A stretch of DNA of 13,711 nucleotides from an uncultured Clostridium sp. (GTDB taxonomy: Bacteria > Bacillota > Clostridia > TANB77 > CAG-508). This document shows positions 6,404-13,650 of the stretch, in pieces. The stretch spans positions 1 to 13,711 of the forward strand of contig USFC01000042.1 of NCBI GenBank assembly GCA_900553865.1, in the 5' to 3' direction. The notes below the pieces were generated by a model, which did no database searches, was not told where the DNA came from, and saw only the letters and a list, made by a program, of their open reading frames with translations. Numbering within the stretch: the first letter of the stretch is position 1; each line of letters begins with the position of its first letter. The translations under genes and the position numbers were made by a program.

Positions 6404-7546
6404 TTATTGTAAATATTGAAGTGGATTTGTATGCACTCCGTTTATTCTTACTTCAAAATGTAAATGTGGTCCTGTTGAAAGTCCTGTTGAACCAACTTCC
6501 ATTATTAAATCACCTTTTTTTACTTCTGTACCGACTGTTGTTAATATTTTTTGCCCATGACCATATAATGTAGATATTCCATTTCCATGATTTATCATTA
6601 CGCAGTTTCCATATCCACCATAATAGCTTGCCATAGAAACTATTCCATCTGCTGCCGCTATAACTGGTGCCCCAAAGCCTGCATTTCCAATATCTATACC
6701 TGTATGTGTTTTTATTATTCCTTGTATTGGATGCTCTCTTGTTCCATAATTTGAAGTTATATAAGTTCCTTCTTTTGCAATTGGCCATGCCATTATTCCA
6801 CCTGAATATTCTCCATTATATGTATATTGGCCTGAAGCTAATTTTATTAAATTTTCTATTCTAGCTTCTTCATCTTTATACTCTTGTATTTTTTGTTGCA
6901 ATTCTTTTTCATTGTCTGATAGCTTATCTATTTCATTTTGTTGTATTGTTTTATTGTTTTGCATTATTATTCTTGTTTGCTCTTGCTTTACTTTTAAAAG
7001 TTTTAATTCTGCTTTTTGTTGTTCTAGTTGTTTTTTAGTTGTTTCTATTTCATCTTTTTCTTTTTCTATACTTGCTAATAATTCATTATCACTTCTTACA
7101 ATTTCTTCTATTATGTAATAATTTGATAAGAACTCTACTAAACTAGATGATCTTAACAATAAATCTAAATATGTAACATCTCCACATTCGTACATTACCA
7201 CTAATCTGTTTTCCATTATTTTTTTGTTTTCGTCATAGTTTTTTTGTACAATTTGTAGGTTTTGTGTGGTTTCCTCTACTTTTGTCTGTAAGTCTATTAG
7301 TTTTTCATCCATTCCTGCAATTTCATTTTCTGCAGTTCTTATTTTATCATCTAATTCTTGTATTTTTACTACTGCTTCTGACAATTCTTCTTGTACATAT
7401 TCTAAATCTTTTTCTGCTTGTTCTCTTTTACCTTGATTTTCTTGTTTTTGTTCTTCTAATGTAGAAGCCTTTATTTTAGGGATAAAGAAAAAGCATGATA
7501 ATAGAATAATAACTGTCAAAATTGGAATTATCTTCTTTTTCATCAT
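6404..7546 (-). CDS. Secreted coiled-coil M23 murein hydrolase or activator (PcsB/EnvC-like), copy 2
   Basis: This 380-residue exported protein has a signal peptide (about 1-27, IKA-S cleavage likely) and a long coiled coil at about 30-115. The conserved PcsB-like turn RLVVMYECGD...LDLL lies at 114-131, a second coiled coil at about 150-237, then a C-terminal M23 (LytM) domain at about 255-380. Metal ligands H281 and D285 (HTGID) and H363 of HLH, with H330 and H361, are all present, so the domain should be catalytically competent rather than a degenerate EnvC type. It sits two genes after ftsX and 48 nt after a paralogue of the same architecture. By analogy with PcsB and EnvC, the coiled coil is expected to dock on FtsX. 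LLSC near residue 18 resembles a lipobox only weakly. Expected site: cell surface at the septum or engulfing membrane. Confidence 0.88.
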   Translation of the reverse strand: MMKKKIIPILTVIILLSCFFFIPKIKASTLEEQKQENQGKREQAEKDLEYVQEELSEAVVKIQELDDKIRTAENEIAGMDEKLIDLQTKVEETTQNLQIVQKNYDENKKIMENRLVVMYECGDVTYLDLLLRSSSLVEFLSNYYIIEEIVRSDNELLASIEKEKDEIETTKKQLEQQKAELKLLKVKQEQTRIIMQNNKTIQQNEIDKLSDNEKELQQKIQEYKDEEARIENLIKLASGQYTYNGEYSGGIMAWPIAKEGTYITSNYGTREHPIQGIIKTHTGIDIGNAGFGAPVIAAADGIVSMASYYGGYGNCVMINHGNGISTLYGHGQKILTTVGTEVKKGDLIMEVGSTGLSTGPHLHFEVRINGVHTNPLQYLQ

Positions 7547-7594
7547 ACTTTATCACATTCCTTTCTTCACTCCATAAACTCGGCTAAAAAAGTA

Positions 7595-8779
7595 TTAATC
7601 ATATATTGTATATCCACCTGGCAAATAGTCTAATGGGTTTAAGAATGAGCTGCTAAAGAAGCCTGATATACTACTTGCTTTTCTTATTTCAAAATGCAAA
7701 TGTGCCCCTGTACTTCCGCCACTATTTCCTGACTGTGCTATAACTTGTCCTTGTGATACATATTGACCATAAGACACCTTAAATGAATTTAAATGTCCAT
7801 ATAGTGTAATATATCCATCGCCATGAATTATCATGATATAGTGTCCATATCCACCTGGATTTTCTAGTGTATACGCATAACCTGAAGCTGAAGCATATAC
7901 ATTTTCATACCTGGCTCCTATATCTATACCTTTATGCCATCTACCCCAACGCCATTTTACTCTTGAAGTAATAATTTTGTTGTTACATGGCCATATAAAG
8001 CTACCATCAAATTTTAATCCATTTGAACCTGATGAATTATTATTCTTATTATTTAAATCTTCAATTATTTTTTTAATATCACTATCTATTTTGGCCACTT
8101 GTGCATTATAGCTATCTATTTTATTTTGAAGAGCTTTATCTTCAGCAGATAGTGAATCTGCCTTTGCTTGTCTTTGTGATTTTTGAGTTTTTAGTAAATT
8201 GTTTTTAGTTTCTTTTTCTGTTTTTGCACTAGAAACTTTTTCTTTATTTGCTTCCAATTCTTTTTTAGTATTTTCTATTTCTTCTTGTTCTTTTTCTATT
8301 GTTTCTAATAATTCTTTATCACATTGTGTGATTTGTGATAACATATAATAATTAGATATAAATTCAATTATATTTTTTGAGTTAAATAACATATCTAAGA
8401 AAGATGTATCTCCATACTCATACATTACCACTAATCTTTCTTCCATTAATGCTTGGTTTTCTTCGTGTTCTTTTTGCTTTTGCTCTAGTTTTGTTTGCTC
8501 TTCTTGTATTGAATTTTCTAGCTCAGCAATTTGAACATTTAATGTAGATATTTCATCTTCCATTTGTGTAATTGATTCGTCAAGTTTTTCTATTTCTTGC
8601 CTTTGCTCGCTTAATTGTTCTTTAACTTCTGTTTGTTGACTTTTGGTTTCATCTATTTTTGTATTTAAATCACTTTTTTGGTCTTCTAGCTCTGATTGTG
8701 ATGTAGCATAAATTGGTACACACAGATTAGTTAATATTAAAATTAATACAAGTCCAAACGAAATGAATTTACTTTTCAT
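7595..8779 (-). CDS. Secreted coiled-coil M23 murein hydrolase or activator (PcsB/EnvC-like), copy 1
   Basis: This 394-residue exported protein lies directly after ftsX (22 nt gap). It has a signal peptide (about 1-26, IYA-T likely) and a coiled coil at about 28-115. The PcsB-like hinge RLVVMYEYGDTSFLDML lies at 115-131, a second coiled coil at about 150-245, then a Ser/Asn-rich linker (about 244-254). The M23 domain at about 260-385 has H282 and D286 (HKGID), H329 (YGH), and H360/H362 (HLH): a complete active site. Before the first ligand is an unusual Arg/Trp-rich stretch KWRWGRWHKG (275-284). The C-terminal tail is aromatic and Ser-rich (about 369-394). Gene order ftsE-ftsX-M23 strongly suggests it is the FtsEX-activated hydrolase. 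It shares hinge and layout with its downstream neighbour, so the two arose by tandem duplication. Confidence 0.9.
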   Translation of the reverse strand: MKSKFISFGLVLILILTNLCVPIYATSQSELEDQKSDLNTKIDETKSQQTEVKEQLSEQRQEIEKLDESITQMEDEISTLNVQIAELENSIQEEQTKLEQKQKEHEENQALMEERLVVMYEYGDTSFLDMLFNSKNIIEFISNYYMLSQITQCDKELLETIEKEQEEIENTKKELEANKEKVSSAKTEKETKNNLLKTQKSQRQAKADSLSAEDKALQNKIDSYNAQVAKIDSDIKKIIEDLNNKNNNSSGSNGLKFDGSFIWPCNNKIITSRVKWRWGRWHKGIDIGARYENVYASASGYAYTLENPGGYGHYIMIIHGDGYITLYGHLNSFKVSYGQYVSQGQVIAQSGNSGGSTGAHLHFEIRKASSISGFFSSSFLNPLDYLPGGYTIYD

Positions 8780-8801
8780 TATTATTTTTCCTCTCTTTTC
8801 T

Positions 8802-9710
8802 TTATACTTTCAAATATTTTCTCATAGAAATTGCACTTCCTACGCATCCTATTCCTATTCCTAAGGCTAAGTACACTGCTACAACTAGTCCAAATATATC
8901 TGAAAATTGTAATAATGTTATATTTATCATACTAGTTACTGAAGATTCCATTATTTTTTGTACTATAAAATTATAAGAAACTCCTAATATTAATATTGAA
9001 ATTATTGCTGATACTATTCCTATTATAATACCTTCTACTATAAATGGCCATCTTATAAAACCATTTGTTGCTCCTACATATTTCATAATTGAAATTTCTT
9101 TTCTTCTTGCATGTACTGTAAGTTTTATTGTATTTGCAATAATAAATATTGATATAACTATTAGCAATGTTAGAACTCCTGCTGAAACCCATCTTATTCC
9201 ATTTGCAATGCTTACAAGAGCATTAATGGTTTTATCTCTCATTTCTATGTTGTTTACATTATCCAATTTGCTAATTTCATCTTTTACTTGCTCGCTTTTG
9301 CTTAAATCTGTTAATGTTACTACATATGATACTTTAAATGGATTTTTTTCTATGGTATAACCTTCTAAAAATCTTCCATAGTCACCATATTTTTCTTTTA
9401 CAATATTGTAAGCTTCTTCTTTAGAAACAAATTCTGTTTTTGCTACATAATCTAATTGTTTAATTTGTTCCCCTAAATTTTTTATTTGCTCTTCTGTTGC
9501 ATCTTTTACCATAAATACTTGCATGCCTTGTTCTGCTTCTACTTCTTTTACCATATAATTTATGTTTTCACCAATTAAAAAGAATAGCCCAAATATTAGC
9601 ATAGTTGCACACATAATCATTAAAGAAGCACCAGTAGATTTTTTGTTTTTGAAAAAGTTTCTAAAACCTTCCCCTATTAAATAAGTTAGTACATTATATC
9701 TCACTATCAT
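8802..9710 (-). CDS. ftsX: FtsX, membrane permease-like subunit of the FtsEX complex
   Basis: FtsX pairs with FtsE and transmits ATP-dependent movement to extracellular peptidoglycan hydrolases. The protein shows the family pattern: RYNVLTYLIGEGFRNFFKNKK before TM1, a long extracellular loop, then three closely spaced membrane segments, with a cytoplasmic loop VHARRKEISIMKYVGA between TM2 and TM3. The reading frame is open from 9728, but that ATG has no RBS. ATG 9710 has AAGG 7 nt upstream. GTG 9704, which would begin MRYNVLTYL as in many homologues, is an equal choice with AAGGTGG at 8 nt. Any start overlaps the ftsE 3' end (stop at 9694) by 11-35 nt, so translation is coupled. The encoded length is about 300-308 aa, normal for the family. 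Confidence 0.93.
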   Translation of the reverse strand: MIVRYNVLTYLIGEGFRNFFKNKKSTGASLMIMCATMLIFGLFFLIGENINYMVKEVEAEQGMQVFMVKDATEEQIKNLGEQIKQLDYVAKTEFVSKEEAYNIVKEKYGDYGRFLEGYTIEKNPFKVSYVVTLTDLSKSEQVKDEISKLDNVNNIEMRDKTINALVSIANGIRWVSAGVLTLLIVISIFIIANTIKLTVHARRKEISIMKYVGATNGFIRWPFIVEGIIIGIVSAIISILILGVSYNFIVQKIMESSVTSMINITLLQFSDIFGLVVAVYLALGIGIGCVGSAISMRKYLKV

Positions 9711-10380
9711 AACCACCTTTTTTATCATCTCTATCTATTACGCCTTTGTCTATATGAATTACTCTTTTTTTCATACGGTCTACTATATCTTTTGCGTGTG
9801 TTGCTACAACTACTGTTGTTCCTCTCATATTTATATCATTAAGTAATGTCATAATTTCCCAAGCTGTTTCTGGGTCTAAGTTTCCTGTAGGCTCGTCTGC
9901 AATTAACATTGATGGGTTATTTACCAAGGCTCTTGCTAAAGCAACCCTTTGTTGCTCTCCACCTGATAATTCATTTGGATACATTTTAGCTTTTCCACTT
10001 AGCCCCACCATTGAAAGTACCATAGGTACTTGTCTTCTTATATGTTTTGGTGTTGCTCTAACTATGTACATTGCAAAGGCTACATTTTCATATACTGTTT
10101 TGTCTGGTAACAATCTGAAGTCTTGGAAAACTACTCCCATGCTTCTTCTTAAATATGGTACTCTTTTAGGTTTTAAGAAAGTTATATCTTTTCCATTTAT
10201 TATTATGTTTCCAGATGTAGGGTCCTCCTCTTTTAATATCATTTTTATTAATGTTGATTTTCCTGAGCCAGATGTTCCAACTAAAAACGCAAATTCTCCT
10301 TTTTCTATTTTAAAATTTGCATTGTGAACAGCTTCTGTTCCAGTACTATATGTTTTACTTACATTTCTAAATTCTATCAT
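9694..10380 (-). CDS. ftsE: FtsE, ATPase of the FtsEX complex
   Basis: This 228-residue ABC ATPase is the cytoplasmic motor of FtsEX, which controls cell-wall hydrolases at division, elongation or sporulation septa. All ABC motifs are visible: Walker A GTSGSGKST (35-43), Q-loop Q86 in VVFQDFRLL, signature LSGGEQQR (138-145), Walker B SMLIADEP (157-164) with E163, D-loop GNLD, and switch H195. The FtsE-type FQDFRLLPDKTVYENVAF is present. AAGGAG lies about 9 nt before the ATG. It is the first gene of the ftsE-ftsX-M23-M23-ctp operon and has its own promoter at 10464-10492. Confidence 0.96.
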   Translation of the reverse strand: MIEFRNVSKTYSTGTEAVHNANFKIEKGEFAFLVGTSGSGKSTLIKMILKEEDPTSGNIIINGKDITFLKPKRVPYLRRSMGVVFQDFRLLPDKTVYENVAFAMYIVRATPKHIRRQVPMVLSMVGLSGKAKMYPNELSGGEQQRVALARALVNNPSMLIADEPTGNLDPETAWEIMTLLNDINMRGTTVVVATHAKDIVDRMKKRVIHIDKGVIDRDDKKGGYDSEI

Positions 10381-10463
10381 TTAATTTAGCTCCTTATACT
10401 TTTTATATTGCTTATTTCCCTAGCATTTTTCTAAAATTTGCACAATTTTATCTTTTCTCCCTA

Positions 10464-10492
10464 ATCATAACAATAAAATCAATTATTTGCAA
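10464..10492 (-). promoter_or_regulatory. Candidate sigma-A promoter of the ftsEX operon
   Basis: On the minus strand TTGCAA (10492-10487) and TATGAT (10469-10464) are 17 nt apart, with a TG before the -10 (extended -10). The inferred start is near 10457, giving a leader of about 77 nt. This lies in the 308-nt gene-free stretch 10381-10688. The rest of that stretch holds the tkt terminator (10649-10685), an 11-bp-period repeat (10574-10597), and AT-rich sequence in which I see nothing else. Confidence 0.65.
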
Positions 10493-10573
10493 TAGTTTTT
10501 TCAACAAAATACCTTGTAATTTATACCACTTTTTCGCATTTTATCGCTTTTTCTTGTATTTTCTCTTATTTTG

Positions 10574-10597
10574 AAAATTCACAAAAAATTCACAAAA
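10574..10597. repeat. Tandem 11-bp-period repeat upstream of ftsE
   Basis: AAAATTCACAAAA occurs at 10574-10586 and again at 10585-10597, exactly 11 bp apart, about one helical turn. It lies about 80-100 bp upstream of the ftsE -35 box. It could be a same-face binding site for a regulator. In AT-rich DNA it could also be chance or intrinsic curvature. Confidence 0.4.
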
Positions 10598-10648
10598 GTT
10601 GCTTTGCTTATTTTTAATATAGAATGCTATTATAAAATCAATTCATTT

Positions 10649-10685
10649 AAAAAAGCAGCATAGCTTCAAACTATACTGCTTTTTA
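10649..10685 (-). terminator. Terminator of the gtrA-M23-tktN-tktC operon
   Basis: On the minus strand AAAAAGCAGTATAG and CTATGCTGCTTTTTT form a stem of 14 or more pairs with one G-U pair around a 7-nt loop, followed by a T6 run. It begins 4 nt after the tktC stop codon. It is strong and separates this operon from ftsEX. Confidence 0.9.
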
Positions 10686-10688
10686 CTT

Positions 10689-11621
10689 TTATTCACTTTT
10701 GCAAATTTCTTCTACAATATTTTTAGCAGTAATTCCAAAGTATTCCATAAGTTCTTCTGCTTTTCCAGATTTTCCAAAAATATCTTGTATTCCCATTCTT
10801 GTTACTTTGCATGGATATTCTTCTGCTAAAACTTCACAAACTGAGCTTCCTAATCCACCTATTATATTGTGGTCTTCTATTGTTATTATCCTTTTAGTTT
10901 CTTTTGCACATTTTACAATTTGCTCTTTATCTATTGGTTTTATAGTATGCATATCTAGCACACGTATATTTATGCCTCTATTTTCTAACTCTTCTTTTGC
11001 TTTTATAGCTTCTGCTACCACATCGCCTGTTGCTATTACTGTGGCATCTGTACCCTCACCTATTTGAACAGCTTTTCCTATTTCAAAATTTTGATTTTCT
11101 TCATATATAATAGGTGTTTCCATTCTTGATAGCCTTAAGTACACAGGACCATTTATTTTACTTATTTCTTTTATTGCCCATTTGGTTTGTGTATCATCTG
11201 AAGTGCACATTACTGTCATATTTGGAAGAGTTCTCATTAGTGATAAATCTTCTAGCATTTGGTGTGTTGCTCCATCTTCCCCTACTGTTATGCCACTATG
11301 TGTTGCACATATTTTTACATTTAGTTTTGGATAGCATATACTATTTCGTATTTGGTCATATGCTCTTCCTGCTGCAAACACCGCAAAAGTACTCACATAA
11401 GGTATTTTTCCACAAGTAGAAAATCCAGCTGCCGTAGCTAACATATCTTGCTCTGCAATTCCCATTTCAAAAAATCTATCAGGAAATTTTTTTGCAAATA
11501 ACATAGTTTTTGTTGCAGTAGATAGGTCTGCATCAAATACAACTACGTTTTCATTTTCTTTTCCTAATTCTGCTAAAGCTTCGCCATAGCTTTGCCTAGT
11601 AGCTTTTTTTATATCTTTCAT
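10689..11621 (-). CDS. Transketolase, C-terminal subunit (split enzyme)
   Basis: This is the C-terminal half of a two-polypeptide transketolase, 310 residues. It contributes the pyrimidine-binding and C-terminal domains. The conserved GIAEQDM contains the catalytic Glu (E57) that activates the thiamine diphosphate cofactor. THSGITVGEDGATHQ (107-121) supplies active-site histidines. The C-terminal domain (about 185-305) has GINIRVLDMHTIKPID and ITIEDHNIIGGLGS. Together with the upstream N-terminal subunit it would move two-carbon units between sugar phosphates in the non-oxidative pentose phosphate pathway. The RBS AGGAAGG precedes ATG 11621. A strong terminator follows. A DXS assignment is less likely because DXS is normally a single chain, but a non-canonical sugar substrate cannot be excluded. 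Confidence 0.92.
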   Translation of the reverse strand: MKDIKKATRQSYGEALAELGKENENVVVFDADLSTATKTMLFAKKFPDRFFEMGIAEQDMLATAAGFSTCGKIPYVSTFAVFAAGRAYDQIRNSICYPKLNVKICATHSGITVGEDGATHQMLEDLSLMRTLPNMTVMCTSDDTQTKWAIKEISKINGPVYLRLSRMETPIIYEENQNFEIGKAVQIGEGTDATVIATGDVVAEAIKAKEELENRGINIRVLDMHTIKPIDKEQIVKCAKETKRIITIEDHNIIGGLGSSVCEVLAEEYPCKVTRMGIQDIFGKSGKAEELMEYFGITAKNIVEEICKSE

Positions 11622-11689
11622 TTTTTATTACCTTCCTCTCTGCTAACTTTTATAATAAGTTTAAAAAGAATTAAATTTTGACAATAAAA

Positions 11690-11704
11690 TTTGGAACATC
11701 CAAA
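11690..11704 (-). other. Small intergenic hairpin between the transketolase halves
   Basis: TTTGGA (11690-11695) and TCCAAA (11699-11704) form a 6-bp stem with a 3-nt loop just after the tktN stop, inside the 86-nt gap before tktC. No U tract follows directly, so it is unlikely to be a full terminator. It might protect or set the stoichiometry of the two mRNA halves. Confidence 0.35.
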
Positions 11705-11707
11705 ATT

Positions 11708-12532
11708 CTAATTATTTTTCAACTCTTCAATTGCTTGTTTATATTCCTCCTCATTTGGAGCTTTTCCATGCCATTCTACTTTATTTTCCATAAAAGATAC
11801 CCCTTTACCTTTTATAGTTTTTGCAATAATTACAGTTGGCATATCTTTTACCAATTTTGCACTTTCAAAGGCATCTATTAATTGTTCTATATTATTGCCA
11901 TCTACTACTATAGTATTAAAGCCAAAATTCTTAAATTTTCCTTCTAAATCATCTAATCCTTTTACGGCTTTAACTGTTCCATCTATTTGAAGTCCATTGT
12001 AATCTACAATTGCACACAAATTATCTAAATGATATTTGTTAGCAGTCATTGCAGCTTCCCATACTTGACCTTCTTCTATTTCTCCATCTCCTAACAAACA
12101 ATATACTCTGTATCCATTATGGTCTAACTTGGAAGCAAGTGCCATTCCATTTGCTGCTGATAGTCCTTGTCCCAATGAACCTGTTGAAAAATCTACCCCT
12201 GCTACTTTTTTCATGTCTGGATGACCTTGCAAATTTCCATCTACTTTTCTAAAACCTAGTAATTCTTCTTTATTAAAAAATCCTTTTTCTGCTAATGTAG
12301 CATATAATACAGGTGCACAATGCCCCTTTGATAGCACAAATCTATCACGTAATGTAGCCTTTGGTTCTTTTTCGTTTATATTCATTTGGTTAAAATACAA
12401 TACTGTTAGTATATCTGCTGATGAAAGTGAACCTCCCGGATGCCCTGATTTTGCTCTATATACTTGTTCTATTATACTTATTCTTATTTTTTTTGCTATT
12501 TTTCTTAATTCTTCTACATTTTCAATTTTCAA
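11708..12532 (-). CDS. Transketolase, N-terminal TPP-binding subunit (split enzyme)
   Basis: This is the thiamine diphosphate-binding half, 274 residues. The TPP/metal motif GDGEIEEGQVWEA (148-160) leads to N179 in VDYNGLQ. H31 (SGHPGG), H71 (KGHCAP) and H104 (QGHPD) are the phosphate and catalytic-site histidines. DFSTGSLGQGLS is the usual loop. The start is TTG: AAGGAGGG (12539-12546) lies about 6 nt upstream and there is no in-frame ATG nearby. It ends with a normal C-terminus (EEYKQAIEELKNN) and tktC starts with its own RBS, so this is a genuine split enzyme, not a frameshifted one. It lies 57 nt after an M23 gene, in the same operon. Confidence 0.92.
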   Translation of the reverse strand: MKIENVEELRKIAKKIRISIIEQVYRAKSGHPGGSLSSADILTVLYFNQMNINEKEPKATLRDRFVLSKGHCAPVLYATLAEKGFFNKEELLGFRKVDGNLQGHPDMKKVAGVDFSTGSLGQGLSAANGMALASKLDHNGYRVYCLLGDGEIEEGQVWEAAMTANKYHLDNLCAIVDYNGLQIDGTVKAVKGLDDLEGKFKNFGFNTIVVDGNNIEQLIDAFESAKLVKDMPTVIIAKTIKGKGVSFMENKVEWHGKAPNEEEYKQAIEELKNN

Positions 12533-12589
12533 TTTAATCCCTCCTTTGCCATTATTGTATATGTAATTGTTACTTTTTGCAATAGACTT

Positions 12590-13177
12590 TTAATAATAAT
12601 TTAAAGGATTTGTATATTCCCCATTTACACGTATTCCTAAGTGTAAATGGCAACCTGTAGTTGCTCCATTGGTTGGCTTTCCGGTGCTATCTGTATACGT
12701 ATTTCCTTTTACTCCATACACATATTTAGGCCCTACATATCCTATTATTTCGCCTCTTTCTACTTTTTGCCCAACTTCTACAATAAAAGTTGGAGATACA
12801 TGACAATATGTTATTTTCATATCTTCTATGCTTAAAGTAATGGTATAGCCACCACCACCTAAAAAGCCTGTATATGTAATTTCGCCATCTGCTACTGCAA
12901 TTAGTACAGTTCCTTCTGGAGCACCTATATCTATTCCTTTATGATATGAACTTGCACCTTGTGTTGGTGAATTTCTTTTGCCAAAGTATGAGGTAATTTT
13001 ATTATACCCCGGAATTGGCCATACAAAACCATATTCGCTAATTTCCATATCTTCGCCAATTATTCTATTTTCAAAATCTATGTGCATTTCTGGCATAAAA
13101 AAGGTACAAATGAAAATTGTTAAGACCATTACTGTTACTATTATATAGTTTAAAGGCTTAGAAAAAGAGCCTATCAT
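12590..13177 (-). CDS. Membrane-anchored M23 family metallopeptidase
   Basis: This short (195 aa) M23/LytM endopeptidase has one N-terminal membrane segment (about 10-28) and no coiled coil, unlike the two hydrolases of the ftsEX operon. The domain at about 52-190 starts FVWPIPGYNKITSYFGKR. Zinc ligands H79 and D83 (HKGID) and H179 of CHLHLG, with H126 (YCH) and H177, are complete. An extra loop of about 20 residues (151-172, rich in Tyr, Gly, Thr and Lys) interrupts the segment between the VG turn and the HLH motif. It resembles SpoIIQ or LytH-type sporulation M23 proteins in size and topology, but nothing in the sequence proves a sporulation role. AAGGAGG lies about 7 nt before the ATG. It lies between gtrA (30 nt upstream) and tktN. 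Confidence 0.85.
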   Translation of the reverse strand: MIGSFSKPLNYIIVTVMVLTIFICTFFMPEMHIDFENRIIGEDMEISEYGFVWPIPGYNKITSYFGKRNSPTQGASSYHKGIDIGAPEGTVLIAVADGEITYTGFLGGGGYTITLSIEDMKITYCHVSPTFIVEVGQKVERGEIIGYVGPKYVYGVKGNTYTDSTGKPTNGATTGCHLHLGIRVNGEYTNPLNYY

Positions 13178-13207
13178 AAGAATTCCTCCTTAAAATAAGC
13201 CCCTAAT

Positions 13208-13630
13208 TTATTTTTTAAATACAAATATTTTACTAAACACATAGTTTGCAACAATTATAACCACTTGTGATATTAATTTTATTATTCCGTCGTTAAATTT
13301 TAGTAATGTAACTCCAATAAACATAATAAACATATCCATTAAAAGTGTAGCTATTCTTGATGTTACAAATTTACTTGCCTCTTGTAATTTGTTTGAATTT
13401 TTGCTTTCAAATACAAATTTCCTATTTGTTACATATGCAAATGCCACACTAACTATCCATGCAATAATGTTTGCAATTTGTAATTGTAAAGCATTTTCTG
13501 CGTTTAAAAATGTAACTACACATAGTTTATATGTGACCAAAGATACAAGCGTTGTTAATACCCCAAATACTATATACAAAATTACTTCTTTTGTACATAC
13601 TTTTTTTATTAGTTCTTTTATTTTTTCCAT
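13208..13630 (-). CDS. GtrA-like four-helix membrane protein
   Basis: This 140-residue integral membrane protein of the GtrA family has four predicted helices at about 17-40, 48-68, 90-110 and 116-136. Family features are FGVLTTLVSLVTYKL in helix 1, the helix 2 end with YVTNRKFVF (66-74), and the C-terminal NYVFSKIFVFKK. GtrA-like proteins are linked to moving lipid-linked sugars across the membrane for wall polymers or glycosylation. There is no glycosyltransferase in the window, so the substrate is unknown. AAAGG lies 9 nt before the ATG. The tRNA-Trp 3' end is only 20 nt upstream, leaving no room for a separate promoter. Confidence 0.85.
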   Translation of the reverse strand: MEKIKELIKKVCTKEVILYIVFGVLTTLVSLVTYKLCVVTFLNAENALQLQIANIIAWIVSVAFAYVTNRKFVFESKNSNKLQEASKFVTSRIATLLMDMFIMFIGVTLLKFNDGIIKLISQVVIIVANYVFSKIFVFKK

Positions 13631-13650
13631 TTTATTCTACCTTTAATTTA

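Noticed and set aside
6404..7546. Lipoprotein assignment for the second M23 protein (LLSC at residues 15-18)
   Set aside because: Leu at the -2 position and the hydrophobic residues after the Cys are poor for a lipobox. A signal peptidase I site after IKA is more likely.
11660..11690. Internal promoter for the transketolase C-terminal gene (TTGTCA ... TATTAT)
   Set aside because: The spacer would be about 21 nt, too long for a sigma-A promoter.
10689..12532. Transketolase broken by frameshift
   Set aside because: Each half has its own RBS, start and natural terminus, and an 86-nt non-coding gap separates them. Split transketolases are a normal form in many prokaryotes.
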